This document shows, in pieces, positions 24,088-34,554 of a stretch of 64,000 nucleotides of DNA. Position numbers and translations under genes: made by a program. Below the pieces are notes generated by a model, which was not told the origin of the DNA, made no database searches, and saw nothing but the letters and a program-made list of their open reading frames with translations. Every line of letters begins with the position of its first letter. Position 1 is the stretch's first letter. The stretch covers positions 3,596,001-3,660,000 of the forward strand of contig NC_063987.1 of NCBI RefSeq assembly GCF_932276165.1, written 5' to 3'. This DNA is from Plutella xylostella (taxonomy: Eukaryota; Arthropoda; Insecta; Lepidoptera; Plutellidae).

Positions 24088-24642
24088 TGTGGATCTAACC
24101 CCCCCAGTCTCGAGATATATTAATACAAAGTTATAAATAGAGCCCCCCCCCCCCCCCGTTTTGAAATACTATTAATATAATTCTGAAAAAAATGTTCTGT
24201 ATACCTCCAAGCAAGTACTTTCAACCAAAACTATAGCTGACTCTGTATCATACATAGTTATTTTTATACAACTCTACCAACTTATGACGTGCAGTTGCCC
24301 AAACTAAATGGTAATGTATGGATTTTTTTTGTGTCAATCGGTCGGCCCATCTTATGGCTACGGAGCCCTTTTATGTGCGTGTCCGACACGCTCTTGGCCG
24401 AATTTTTTTATCTTCCATAATTTGAGCCATAAACCCACTCCGTTTGCGGAAAAAGATTCCTCTTTGGCTTGGGAATTCCGCAATAAAAGTAGCTTGAATT
24501 TAAGTTCAGGATGCAGAAAAGTTACATCCGTTTTCTCGTAAAAGATTACCATAGGTACATCCATCCAAACTTATTAACTTTTGCCTTCTGTATTAGGGAC
24601 AAAATTGAGGAAATTTCAAACACTGTTTGTCAAAAAAAGCCT
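24088..24642. repeat. 555-bp unit, tandemly duplicated; second copy split by an insertion
   Basis: The unit (TGTGGATCTAACC... to ...AAAAAAAGCC) is repeated immediately downstream. Its first 84 bases recur at 24643-24729 and its remaining about 470 bases at 28329-28794. The second copy was opened at TTAA by the 3.6-kb element at 24730-28328. The copies are nearly identical (a few substitutions and a small indel), so the duplication is recent. Each unit contains a poly-C run of 14-16. Confidence 0.88.
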
Positions 24643-25348
24643 TGTGGATCTAACCCCCCCAGTCTCGAGATATATTAATACAAAGTTATAAATAGAGCCC
24701 CCCCCCCCCCCGTTTTGAAATACTATTAAGAGGAGAGTATAGCTTCGCGATCCTAGCGAAATAGGTATTTAGGAAAAGTATTGCTGTCGCTCGTGCACTC
24801 GCCCGCGCCGGGCACCGCACACACACATGCAAGTAGCGTCACGCACACATCGATGGATGCTGCCGATGCCGCGCCGCCACCGCCGCCGCGCTACCGCACC
24901 GCCGCCGCGCCGGTTGGCGAGAAATTGCGACCAAACACGGAGTGTCTTCGTCTTACCTTCATATTATTATTTCTGTGTTGTGATTGTGAGTTGTGACTTG
25001 TGACCTTGTGAGCGAAACTTGAAATTATTGAAGATAAATAGAAAGAAGTATAAGTACTTAGTGATAATTTCATGTGAGTAAGTATTTTATTATGTAGGTA
25101 ATTACCAACCTAGTAACGAGTTAGTAGGTAAGTACATAAAATGGATTTTTGATGATTGGAAAATAGACCTTTTGCCGGTAGGTACTTGGACTATCATTTT
25201 GTATGTAAGGTTATTTAGATCTATATATGCAGTGAATCTAAAAAACATTATGATAGTTTTGTAAAAATATAAGTTTATAAGTACCTACTAACAAAGTTTC
25301 GGGGCTGTTTATAGATGTTGAGTTGTCTTAGTATTTATTTCTTTTAGC

Positions 25349-27370
25349 ATGAGAAGCAAAAGCAAGGAGTCTAAACTTTCAAGCGAGACACTCGAGCTTA
25401 TGAGGCAGAGACGCGAATTTCCGTCGGCAGGTCACTTCGTCAGAACTACGGGTACTCAACAAGCGTATACGAAGCTGATTCGAAGAGATCTCCGTCGCTC
25501 CAACACACGCGCCATAGAAGCAGCAATTGAGCAAAATCGGGGGTCAAAAGTCTTCGTTCAGAAACTTGGGAGATGCCACTTGACGAAGTTGAGGTCTGCA
25601 GATGGTAATATCGTTGCCTCTAAGCCGGAGGTTCTTACCGAAATCGAAGGTTTTTACGGACAACTTTATGCTTCACACGCGCAGAAGTCTGTGGCTCAGC
25701 TCACCGATTCCAGAGCGCCACTAATACGCCACTATACTTACGACATCCCTGACGTCGACATAGGCGAGATTAGGATAGCCCTTGAGCAGCTTAAAAACAA
25801 CAAGGCTCCGGGTGAAGACGGAATTACTACAGAGCTTCTGAAAGCTGGAGGTATTGCAATCCTCGAACAGCTCCAGAGGCTCTTCAATTCGGTTCTTCAC
25901 AATGGCATTACACCGGAGGCATGGTCTGAGAGCGTCGTGGTATTGTTCTTTAAGAAGGGTGACAAAACCCTTCTGAAGAAATAGTTCTTTCTATAGAGAC
26001 CGATCTCGCTTTTAAGCCATGTATACAAGCTGTTCTCAAGGGCTATCACGAACCGTCTTGCCCAAAAGTTAGACGAGTTTCAGCCCCCAGAGCAGGCTTG
26101 GTTTCGAAAAGGCTTTAGTACAATAGACCACATCCACACAGTAAGGCAGATTATACAGAAGACCGAAGAGTATAATCAGCCTCTGTGTCTGGCCTTTGTG
26201 GACTATGAAATAGCCTTCGACTCCATCGAGACCTGGGCAGTTTTGGAATCCTTGCAGAGATGCCAAATCGATTGGCGCTATATCGAGGTGTTGAGATGTC
26301 TGTACAATGCCGCTACTATGACTGTCCAAGTACAGGACCACAAGACAAGTCCTATCCAACTGAAACGTGGGTGATACAGTGGGATGTGATATCTCCGAAA
26401 CTGTTCACCAATTCACTGGATGTCTTTAAGACGTTGGACTGGAAAGGACATGGCATATGTATAGATGGCGAGTACATGTCACACCTCCGCTTCGCGGACG
26501 ACATCGTTATTATGGCAGAATCTCTGCAGGAACTCAGCTGGATGCTAAGTGGCCTAAATGCTGCTTCCCGACGTGTAGGCCTCGGTATGAACTTGGACAA
26601 GACGAAAGTCATGTACAATGCTCACATCAAACCGGAGCCGGTCACCGTTGGTGAGGCAACAATCGAAGTTGTGCAAGAATATGTCTACCGGGCAGACTAT
26701 TCGGCTAGGCAGAAGCAACTTCGACAAGGAGGCTGCAAGGCGCATCCAACTGGGTTGGGCTGCATTCCGGAAACTTCGTCACATATTCTCCTCGGCCATT
26801 CCTCAGAGCCTGAAGACAAAAGTCTTCAACCAGTGCGTCCTGCCAGTGATGACGTATGGTGCAGAGACGTGGACACTGACGGTAGGACTGGTCCACCGAT
26901 TTAAAGTCGCTCAGCGTGCTATGGAGAGAGCTATGCTTGGGGTTTCTCTGATGGATCGTATCAGAAATGAGGTTATCCGTCAGAGGACTGAGGTTACCGA
27001 CATCAAAATATGCAAGCTGAAGTGGCAGTGGGCTGGTCATATCTGCCGAAGAACCGATAACCGTTGGGGTAGACGAGTTCTCGAGTGGAGACCACGAACA
27101 GGCAAACGCAGCGTGGGACGCCCTCCTGCCCGCTGGACTGACGGCGGCGGGTCAAGGCGGGTGGCGGGTAGTGGTTGGATGAGGAAGGCCGAGTACCGAG
27201 TGTTGTGGCGCTCCTTGGGAGAGGCCTATGTCCAGCAGTGGAGGATTATTGGCTGATGATGTCGTAGTATACTTACCTAAGTAATTATATCATAGAATAC
27301 ATTTTATTATTCGCTTTTGTGGCCTCAAGTCAATTTATAGTAAGTAAGTAAGTAAGTATTATATTTTTAT
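25349..27370 (+). pseudogene. Decayed RTE-type LINE (reverse transcriptase region)
   Basis: The reading is broken over frames: 25349-25981, about 25990-26260 in another frame, 26260-26904, then 26618-27256. Recognisable blocks are KNNKAPGEDGITTELLK, a degraded palm motif (AFVDYEIAFDSIE), the catalytic LRFADDIVIMAES near 26490, and the C-terminal VMTYGAETWTLT and RSVGRPPARWTD. The tail is an AAGT repeat (27341-27358). The endonuclease half is missing. At least two frameshifts and one stop (25982) make it non-functional. It is nested in the TTAA element. Confidence 0.88.
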
Positions 27371-27533
27371 GTAAGTAACTATGTTAGTTTAGATGTAAGT
27401 AAATAAAATTTCCTAAGTAACCTAATCCATGTTGAGTGAGGATTAAATATAACACTAGTTAATATAGTCACTAGTCATTTTTTTGCTTGAAAACCTACCA
27501 GTACTTTAAACTTTTCCTATTCACATCTTTTTA

Positions 27534-27809
27534 TATACAGGGTGTCCCAAATTAAAGTGCACATCCAAATTATAGTGACTTAATTTGTTATTCTAACTAA
27601 ACAACTTTTGTTTTACGACTTTTGTAAATTCGTAAAAAAAAACTACTGTCAATGTCTATAGTGAAAAATCTCATAGCCAACAAAGTTTATATGAATTAGC
27701 AAAAATAAAATTCGCAAACAATCAAAAGTCTTAAAACAAAAGATGTTTAGAATGACGAGTTGTGTCACTATGATTCGGATGTGCAATTTAACATGGGACA
27801 TCCTGTATA
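27534..27809. mobile_element. Mariner-like MITE with about 100-bp TIRs
   Basis: The left end TATACAGGGTGTCCCAAATT matches the reverse complement of the right end (TATACAGGATGTCCCATGTT). The similarity runs on through GTGCACATCC and CATAGTGAC for about 100 bases with mismatches. Terminal TA suggests a TA target duplication. There is no coding capacity. It lies inside the TTAA element, just downstream of the RTE tail. Confidence 0.82.
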
Positions 27810-29871
27810 TCTATAGATATCGATAACGCAGGCGGGATCCCATCTCTACTATCGACTTCACTATGGACATCCCTATCGTACGTGTGCTTTGCTTCCCCCC
27901 CCCGACCCTCAATCGTGCGATAGAGAGCACTGCAGCTCGGGACTGACAATAGGTACTTTTCTTGATGAAATTCTGGTTTTGGGAGAAAACGTTTTACACT
28001 AACTAAATATCAACCAATCTCTTTGATTTTAGTGTCAATCGCTTCAGCTTAATATATTCTAGGTTTATAGGTTTCGCTTTTTTTTAAAAAAAACGTTGTT
28101 ATTGATCCACAAACGGCTTAATTCAACAAAGTCGCAATCACAAAAAAAACTTTATTTGAGGTGCCTATAAGTTTTAATCTATAGAAAATTTTGAAAAAAG
28201 GAAAACCTATAAACCTAGTTATTCCTTGTGTCAATAACATATTAAAAAATCATGGAGATTGGATAATATTTAGGGGTAGTAAAACGTTTTCTCTTTTTGT
28301 ATGGACGAGCAAGTGCTATACTCTACTCTTAATATAATTCTGAAAAAAATGTTCTGTATACCTCCAAGCAAGTACTTTCAACCAAAACTATAGCTGACTC
28401 TGTATCATACATAGTTATTTTTATACAACTCTACCAACTTATGACGTGCAGTTGCCCAAACTAAATGGTAATGTATGGATTTTTTTTGTGTCAATCGGTC
28501 GGCCCATATTATGGCTACGGAACCCTTTTATGTGCGTGTCCGACACGCTCTTGGCCGAATTTTTTTATCTTCCATAATTTGAGCCATAAACCCACTCCGT
28601 TTGCGGAAAAAGATTCCTCTTTGGCTTGGGAATTCCGCAATAAAAGTAGCTTGAATTTAAGTTCAGGATGCAGAAAAGTTACATCCGTTTTCTCGTAAAA
28701 GATTACCATACATCCATCCAAACTTATTAACTTTTGCCTTCTGTATTAGGGACAAAATTGAGGAAATTTCAAACACTGTTTGTCAAAAAAAGCCTTTCTT
28801 TTAAACAGCGGCAGGTACCTAACTATCTAAAAAACTATTTTGCCTACCGAGATAAAATCAGCATCATTTAAATGCGAATCTAGTCTAGTTTTTTACGTTG
28901 TCATAGACTTTTGTCTGTCAAAATTTTCAAAAACTGAAGTCATAAAAAAAATTATTATCATACATAAAAATCTAAACACTTAATAAAAAAACAGCTATTA
29001 GGTAGTACTTCAAGGCGAGGCAAAACCACCTTTTTAGACTTGCCCATCACCTATTTTGAGGTCTGGATCCGCGCCTGGCTTGAATGAAAAAATAATCGAT
29101 GCTGGATCGATTCCTGGGTAGATACTTTTATTATAATCATATTCGTTTATGGTAAATACATTAGGTACTCATCGGAAATTAGTACTGATAAGGTATTTGG
29201 CTTTTGTAAGTATTCGATACTTTTCCTCATCCCTTACACATCTACTTTTATTACGTATCATCAACTTTTAAACATTTAAGTAAGAACATAAAATATCGTG
29301 GAAATTTTTTAAACCTTACTTAGATAAAAACTATAGTAAAAAATGTTTAAATCATTCGAGTTCAATAATCGATTATATTCGATTACTGTCACTATTTTAT
29401 CAATTTACCCCATCTCTACTCTATTTTTTTTTTAATCGCTTGGAAAAGTCCATAGAACGGCTTAGTGGCTTAACGTCGGGCCGTCGCTACGCCGCTCCAC
29501 GCCTACAAGCTACTTTCGGCACGCCGCTCCCGCCTACAGAGGACTTTCACTACGCCGCTCCGCAATTTTATTCACTTAAGGGCATGCTATGTCGAAATAT
29601 TTAATTCCTAACATTGTATTAAAGGTTTAAACTGTATGTTTTGACTTTAACTTACTATGTATTAGTAGGTAAATATTGTATTATATTATATACGTAGTAT
29701 TATACATTATGTTTAATATATCTATTGTATTAGATACAAAAAAAAAATCATTTATTAAATAAAATACAAAATTTATCAAACGTTAAACGTAAAATCCACC
29801 CTAGCTTCGTCAGAAATAAAATACAAAAAAAAATAAAAATAAAACAAACAAACAAACAAAACACAACTTAC

Positions 29872-30090
29872 TTAGCTAAATAAACCACCCCAGGACGCAC
29901 CCGACCCAAAAGTCCCCATAACGCTAGCTGCGTTGCCGCGCTGCACGGCAAGGGAGATCCTCTGTGCCAGGTACGCCCCAGAGCGGTAGTCAAAACCGCG
30001 GCTCCTCAAGCGTCGCCCAATCTCCCTGACGAACTGCCTCCCCTGTTCCCCCCAAACCCCAGTGGTCTCAATGGCAAGTAAGTAATACAT
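29872..30090 (-). pseudogene. Retroelement-like protein fragment (unassigned)
   Basis: A 72-codon minus-strand piece contains AIETTGVWGEQGRQF, RLRSRGFDYRSGAYLAQRIS and LAVQRGNAASVMGTF. The Q-R-I-S-x-A-x-Q-R-G-N-A block is a tail sequence I associate with insect retroelement polyproteins, but I cannot name the family. No neighbouring domain is present, so it is a fragment. It lies next to AAACA/AAAT simple repeat (29740-29870). Confidence 0.4.
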
Positions 30091-30244
30091 ATAGTATAAT
30101 ATGATTTATATAGTACCTATATAGGTTAGGTATAGATATATGTAAGTAGGTACATTTCATATACCTATGTTGTATTGCTCTATCTACTGCATTTTTTCAT
30201 AGACAACTATTTTGGGAAAAATCTTTAAATATAAAAAAAAGTGT

Positions 30245-30682
30245 AAGGTGTTTTGGGGAGTTGTTTTAGGTATATTTTTGTATGAGAGCATACCTCTGCT
30301 ATTTTTGTGAAATAGTTTGTAGGTTTGTAAATATGTTTTAGGTATGTTTTTGTATGAGGGCAGAGGTATATTTTTGTGAAAAATACTGGTAGACAATTTA
30401 AGATTTGGAAATTTAAATCTGTAAATATCTCGGCAATCGTTAGGTGCTTTGGGGAGTTGTTTAGGGGGAGTTGTTTTAGATATGTTTTTGTATGAGGGCA
30501 GAGGTATATTTTTGTGAAAAATACTGGTAGACATTTTAATTTGGAAATTTAAATCTGTAAATATCTCGGCAATCGTAAGGTGTTTTGGGGAGTTGTTTAG
30601 GGGGAGTTGTTTTTGGTATGTTTTTGTATGAGGTCAGAGGTATATTTTTGTGAAATATACTGGTAGACAATTAATTTGGAAA
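30245..30682. repeat. About 135-bp satellite array, left part
   Basis: Tandem units of about 136 bases (the word TTTAAATCTG recurs at 30412 and 30548) contain AAATATCTCGGCAATCG, GTTTTGGGGAGTTG and GTATGTTTTTGTATGAGG. The array continues at 32393-32860 after an inserted TIR element. In reverse the units give short repeated frames (SIFHKNIPLPSYKNIPKTT), which I take as chance because the period is usually not a multiple of three. Confidence 0.85.
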
Positions 30683-32392
30683 GGACAATGGCAGAGTTCT
30701 AAGGACGTTTGGTACCCCTATGAAAATGACGGGTTCCGTAATGAAAGTACCATGTTTAGAGAGTCACGGTATAGGTACACAAATAAATAAATTACTAGAT
30801 TTTTAGAAGCTGGGCGAAATGAGAAAAATGAAGAAAAATAATGTTTAAAAAGTAGTCGTAATGGAACGTAAACATTAATACAGGGAAAATGGAACGTCAA
30901 GTGAAGTAATGTTTATGCCAAGTACTCTGTGATTTACGTCATAAATGTCTAGGTTGGATCTCAGTATAATGATAAAAATTGACAAACCAGAGCAGAAAAA
31001 TTGAAATGATAAAAAAATGTGTCATGTCAACAACTAAACGTCAACACCATGTCAACACTTGAACAACACAAGACGAACAACGTGAATAATAATTTGATTA
31101 TAATATGTTAGGTATATCAAGTTATATGTTTACGTTTAAATAAATACGGGACGTGCAACGTACATAATAAATATAATGATTTTATTAGTATTATCGACTA
31201 GATCAGGCTACTACTTTCATCATGGAATAATGTTATACTTATCCAACTTCTGAAGTTTTAAATTGCCATTCCGCAACAGGGATCTGCTATGCCATTTCGA
31301 AATGCTATATGTAAAGGTTCTACTATATGGGTATGCATTTGGCGAGTAATGTAATGAAATAAAATATACTGTTTAAAAGATTATTGTTTTATTTATATAA
31401 CATAATTTGCCTGGAATCAACTTTAGGAATTTTATGTTCCTATTACCTACTCTATTCTCTGTTGGGGTGTAAGTACCTGCACCTGGCTCTCTAGATGTGC
31501 TAAATCTAGATAGGTATGCAGGTTTCCTTCACTGTAAGTGTGATGGTATACATTTTAATTAAATTCAAAGAACACATTGGTACTTGTCAGCGCCGGCATT
31601 CGAACTGCAGAACGCAGTTGCTCTTCTCATATTTGACTTAGGTATTTATCATATGGTTCATAGAAAATATTGTCAGGATTTTGCGTGTTCTTGTTCTGTT
31701 GCTTCTGCAGGTTCCTGATGAAGAAGTGGGACGGGAGCCTGCCGGGGAGGTGGAACAGGAACCGGGTCTGGTTCTCCCCTTTGTCACACTTCTTCTCACT
31801 CCCCGTTGTTCTATATCTTCAGCAGTTTCAGCGGTATTCAAAATATTAAATAATTAGGTTAGGTAATGGAAAATGAAATAACAACTACTATACTATGACA
31901 AGATTGACAAGCAAGATTCAGTGTTATTAGATTTAAATATTCAAAAAATATCGATTATAGTGAATCGAATAAAAAGAAAATGGTTTACTATGGATAAAAG
32001 TCTTCAAGACTTAAATATAATGATATTTTATAAACCAAATGTACTAGTTTTGGCACAAATAGTACCAGAACATGTAATTTATTGATAAATAAAATATCTT
32101 TTGTATTTAAGATTGTATCGATATTTCTATTCGATTACTTTGTTGCTCGGATTTGCTGGTAATATTCCGAGGGCTGGCATCACAGTTGTTACGTTCCGTT
32201 CTCTATATGTTTGTTTTTACGTTCCATTTTCCTTAGATTTAAATATTATTCGTTTATATTTTTCTCTTTTCCCCCGACTTCTAAAAATATTGTAATTACT
32301 GAAAATACCTTATCTACACTGTATTAATAAATAGTGAAAACATGGTTCTGAAACGCTCCAAAAAAAAGGCGGTACGCCCACTGCCGTTCTCC
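30683..32392. mobile_element. 1.7-kb TIR element inserted in the satellite
   Basis: The left arm (30683 to about 30900) and right arm (about 32190 to 32392) are inverted relatives. Shared blocks include TTTTTAGAAG, GAGAAAAAT and GGAAAATGGAACGT. The outer ends align as GGACAATGGCAGAG and GGAGAACGGCAGTG. The satellite reads TTTGGAAA on the left and TTTAAATCTG on the right, so the array was opened inside one unit. No transposase was recognised. A SINE fragment lies inside. Confidence 0.7.
31450..31630 (-). mobile_element. tRNA-derived SINE fragment (same family as 34661-34992)
   Basis: The minus strand shows a degraded B-box region (CAGTTCGAATGCCGG), then ACAAGTACCAATGTG, and an end GAGAGCCAGGTGCAGGTAC. 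These match in order the body of the intact SINE at 34661-34992. The head is lost. Confidence 0.65.
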
Positions 32393-32860
32393 TTTAAATC
32401 TGTAAATATCTCGGCAATCGTAAGGTGTTTTGGGGAGTTGTTTAGGGGGAGTTGTTTTTGGTATGTTTTTGTATGAGGTCAGAGGTATATTTTTGTGAAA
32501 TATACTGGTAGACATTTTAATTTGGAAATTTAAATCTGTAAATATCTCGGCAATCGTAAGGTGTTTTGGGGAGTTGTTTAGGGGGAGTTGTTTTTGGTAT
32601 GTTTTTGTATGAGGTCAGAGGTATATTTTTGTGAAATATACTGGTAGACAATTAATTTGTAAATTTAAATCTGTAAATATCTCAGCAATCGTAAGGTGTT
32701 TTGGGAGTTGTTTAGGGGGAGTTGTTTTAGGTATGTTTTTGTATGAGGGCAGAGGTACATTTTTGTGAAAAATACTGATAGACAATTGGAAATTTAAATC
32801 TACCTGTAAATATCTATGAACTTGTGCATTATATGCATAGTATATACGTGATTTTTTTAA
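32393..32860. repeat. About 135-bp satellite array, right part
   Basis: TTTAAATCTG recurs at 32393, 32529 and 32664, and a variant at 32793, giving periods of 136, 135 and 129. The first unit completes the one opened on the left by the inserted element. The last unit is diverged, as expected at an array edge. Confidence 0.87.
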
Positions 32861-33074
32861 ATACATACAAGTAATGAAAAAGTTACAATATTGAAGTACA
32901 TTTCAAAATTGTAGCTATACTAAATCATATCAGTATATATTATTATGTCATGTATACCTGCATCATTTATTTATTGACTATTTAGTACACTTCTTTGATC
33001 ATAAATATCTTTCATCCCTATAGTTTTCTTGAAAAATCACTTTAAGCGATAAGACTGACAGTTTTGTACATATT

Positions 33075-33800
33075 GCATAGTAACGTTTCGTCAAAGTCTC
33101 GTTACGCCGAAAATCGTATGGCATAAATCTCGTTTAGTAAAAAGTTATTTCGCATAACATTGTTTAGCCTAATAATGGTATGGCCAAATCTTGAATAGCC
33201 TAATAATGCTATGGCATAGATTTATACAAAGTAATAATATTCGTTTGGCTTTAACTTTGACGGAGCGTCTCCCTACATAGCGCAAACTGGTGCCTTGTAT
33301 TGTTTCCGCTGTTTGGAAAACGCTCCGCTCCGCTTCGCTTCGCTCCGCTTTGGTTTTGATGAACATGTGCACCTAACACGCTCCTCCTCGCTTTGCTCGT
33401 CGTCGCACCTATTTTTAGGTTTCGATCTCATGGGGTTTGTAATAATTATAATGGTCGTTAACTTTCGATTTTTTGATCATACAATATCGTGATTTTCGGG
33501 ATGTAGGAGAAAAATACCACAATTTGTACATTTACTACATACTTAATATATTATTTATTAAGATAACATTAGGAGAAACAAGATTATACATAGGTATAGA
33601 CGAACATAAATTTGAGCAAACGAAACTTAGGTGTTCAAAGATTGTGCCTAAAGAGTTTTAGACGAAACGAGCCTTATGCCACATAAGTCTTGGCAAAGTG
33701 ATGGTTCAGCCAAAAAAGTTTAGACCATACGAGTTATGCGAAATGAGTTTTGGTCAATAAAGATTATGCGAGATGAGCGGAACCCTATGTTAAGTTATGT
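33075..33800. repeat. Degenerate short-phrase repeat region
   Basis: Two blocks (33075-33260 and 33600-33800) are made of loosely repeated 15-25-base phrases such as CGTATGGCATAAATCTCG, TTATTTCGCATAACATTG, ACCATACGAGTTATGCG and ATTATGCGAGATGAGCGG. They read in opposite sense around a core with CGCTCCGCTTCGCTTCGCT (33327-33348). This may be a TIR element with many subterminal repeats; no exact ends were found. Confidence 0.45.
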
Positions 33801-34256
33801 TTCATGTGTGTGTGTACAAACGAAGAATATTCTATCTATCTATGTAGGGTAAAAGGGGTAGTAACTGGCCACTTAAGCACCTTGGCCACTTTACGTGTGT
33901 GCTCCATCTAAATGCATGATCCGATTTAGGTGATTTATATATCTAATGATTCACTAGATCCTGTTGATTGTTTTTTTGATCAATTTAATAATCAATAAGA
34001 ACTATTTATTTAAATATCTTTATTTAAATGAAAAGTATCACTTTTGTGTAGTAACTGGCCATAAATTTTAGTAACTGGCCCTCTTATTTTGTAGTAACTG
34101 GCCACCTAATATAATTAACTAAAATGACAAGTTTTAACCTTATAACTACTGCAAACATTATAAAAACCTATTACAATTAATGTGTTATGACGTAGTTAAT
34201 GTGTTAACACTTAATAATGAGAAATATCTAATATTTCTTAACAAATAAACAGTTCA

Positions 34257-34320
34257 TCATCATCATCACGTCCCCACCTGCTGGGGCACGGGTTTCCTTC
34301 CAATGAAGGAAGGATTTTCT
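34257..34320 (-). mobile_element. 3' tail of the 5S-type SINE
   Basis: CATCATCATCACGTCCCCAC followed by GGGGCACGGGTTTCCTTCC is the reverse complement of the 3' end of the 5S-derived SINE at 46670-47060. Only the tail is left. Confidence 0.7.
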
Positions 34321-34554
34321 AACAAAATTTAATATAAAAACAAAAATACCTACTTCTACAATTCAATACTCCTTCAATGTAATTAGTGTAACAACGTCAC
34401 AATTCACATATTATTATGACAAAAAATAAGTTTCTTATCTATAAATCATCACAAATCTTTATTAACAATCATATTGAATTATTTCAAGTTTATATTAAGT
34501 CAAATCCTTATATAATCTTAGCTTCTTCTTGAACTAATTTTAAGATTGTATAAA

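Larger units (their letters stand above)
24730..28328. mobile_element. TTAA-flanked TIR element, 3.6 kb, non-autonomous
   Basis: TTAA lies at both sides (24726-24729 and 28329-28332), and the undisturbed sister sequence at 24172-24175 has a single TTAA, which proves insertion and duplication. The ends are GAGGAGAGTATAGC and the reverse complement of GAGTAGAGTATAGC. A TTAA duplication is known for piggyBac and a few other groups, but these ends are not the usual CCC-start piggyBac ends. The interior holds a GC-rich stretch (24781-24925), an RTE remnant and a mariner-like MITE. No transposase was recognised. Confidence 0.85.
22942..29077. mobile_element. hAT-type element (non-autonomous, 6.1 kb) with perfect 8-bp TSD
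   Basis: The ends are CAGGCGCGGATCCA and its exact reverse complement, followed by related subterminal sequence (GATGGGCAAG on both sides). GCTTGAAT flanks both ends (22934-22941 and 29078-29085). An 8-bp duplication plus a CA-initial TIR is the signature of hAT transposons. No hAT transposase frame is left; the interior is filled by a tandem duplication, a TTAA element, an RTE and a MITE. Confidence 0.88.

Noticed and set aside
24308..24541. 77-codon frame, repeated at 28465
   Set aside because: Its repetition comes from the 555-bp duplication; there is no protein family signature and it lies in repeat DNA.
24730..28328. Standard piggyBac transposon
   Set aside because: The TTAA duplication fits, but the terminal sequences are not of the usual piggyBac type and no transposase is seen.
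30184..30534. 116-codon minus-strand frame with internal repeats
   Set aside because: The peptide repeats follow from the satellite; the unit length is not a steady multiple of three and no start context or family is seen.
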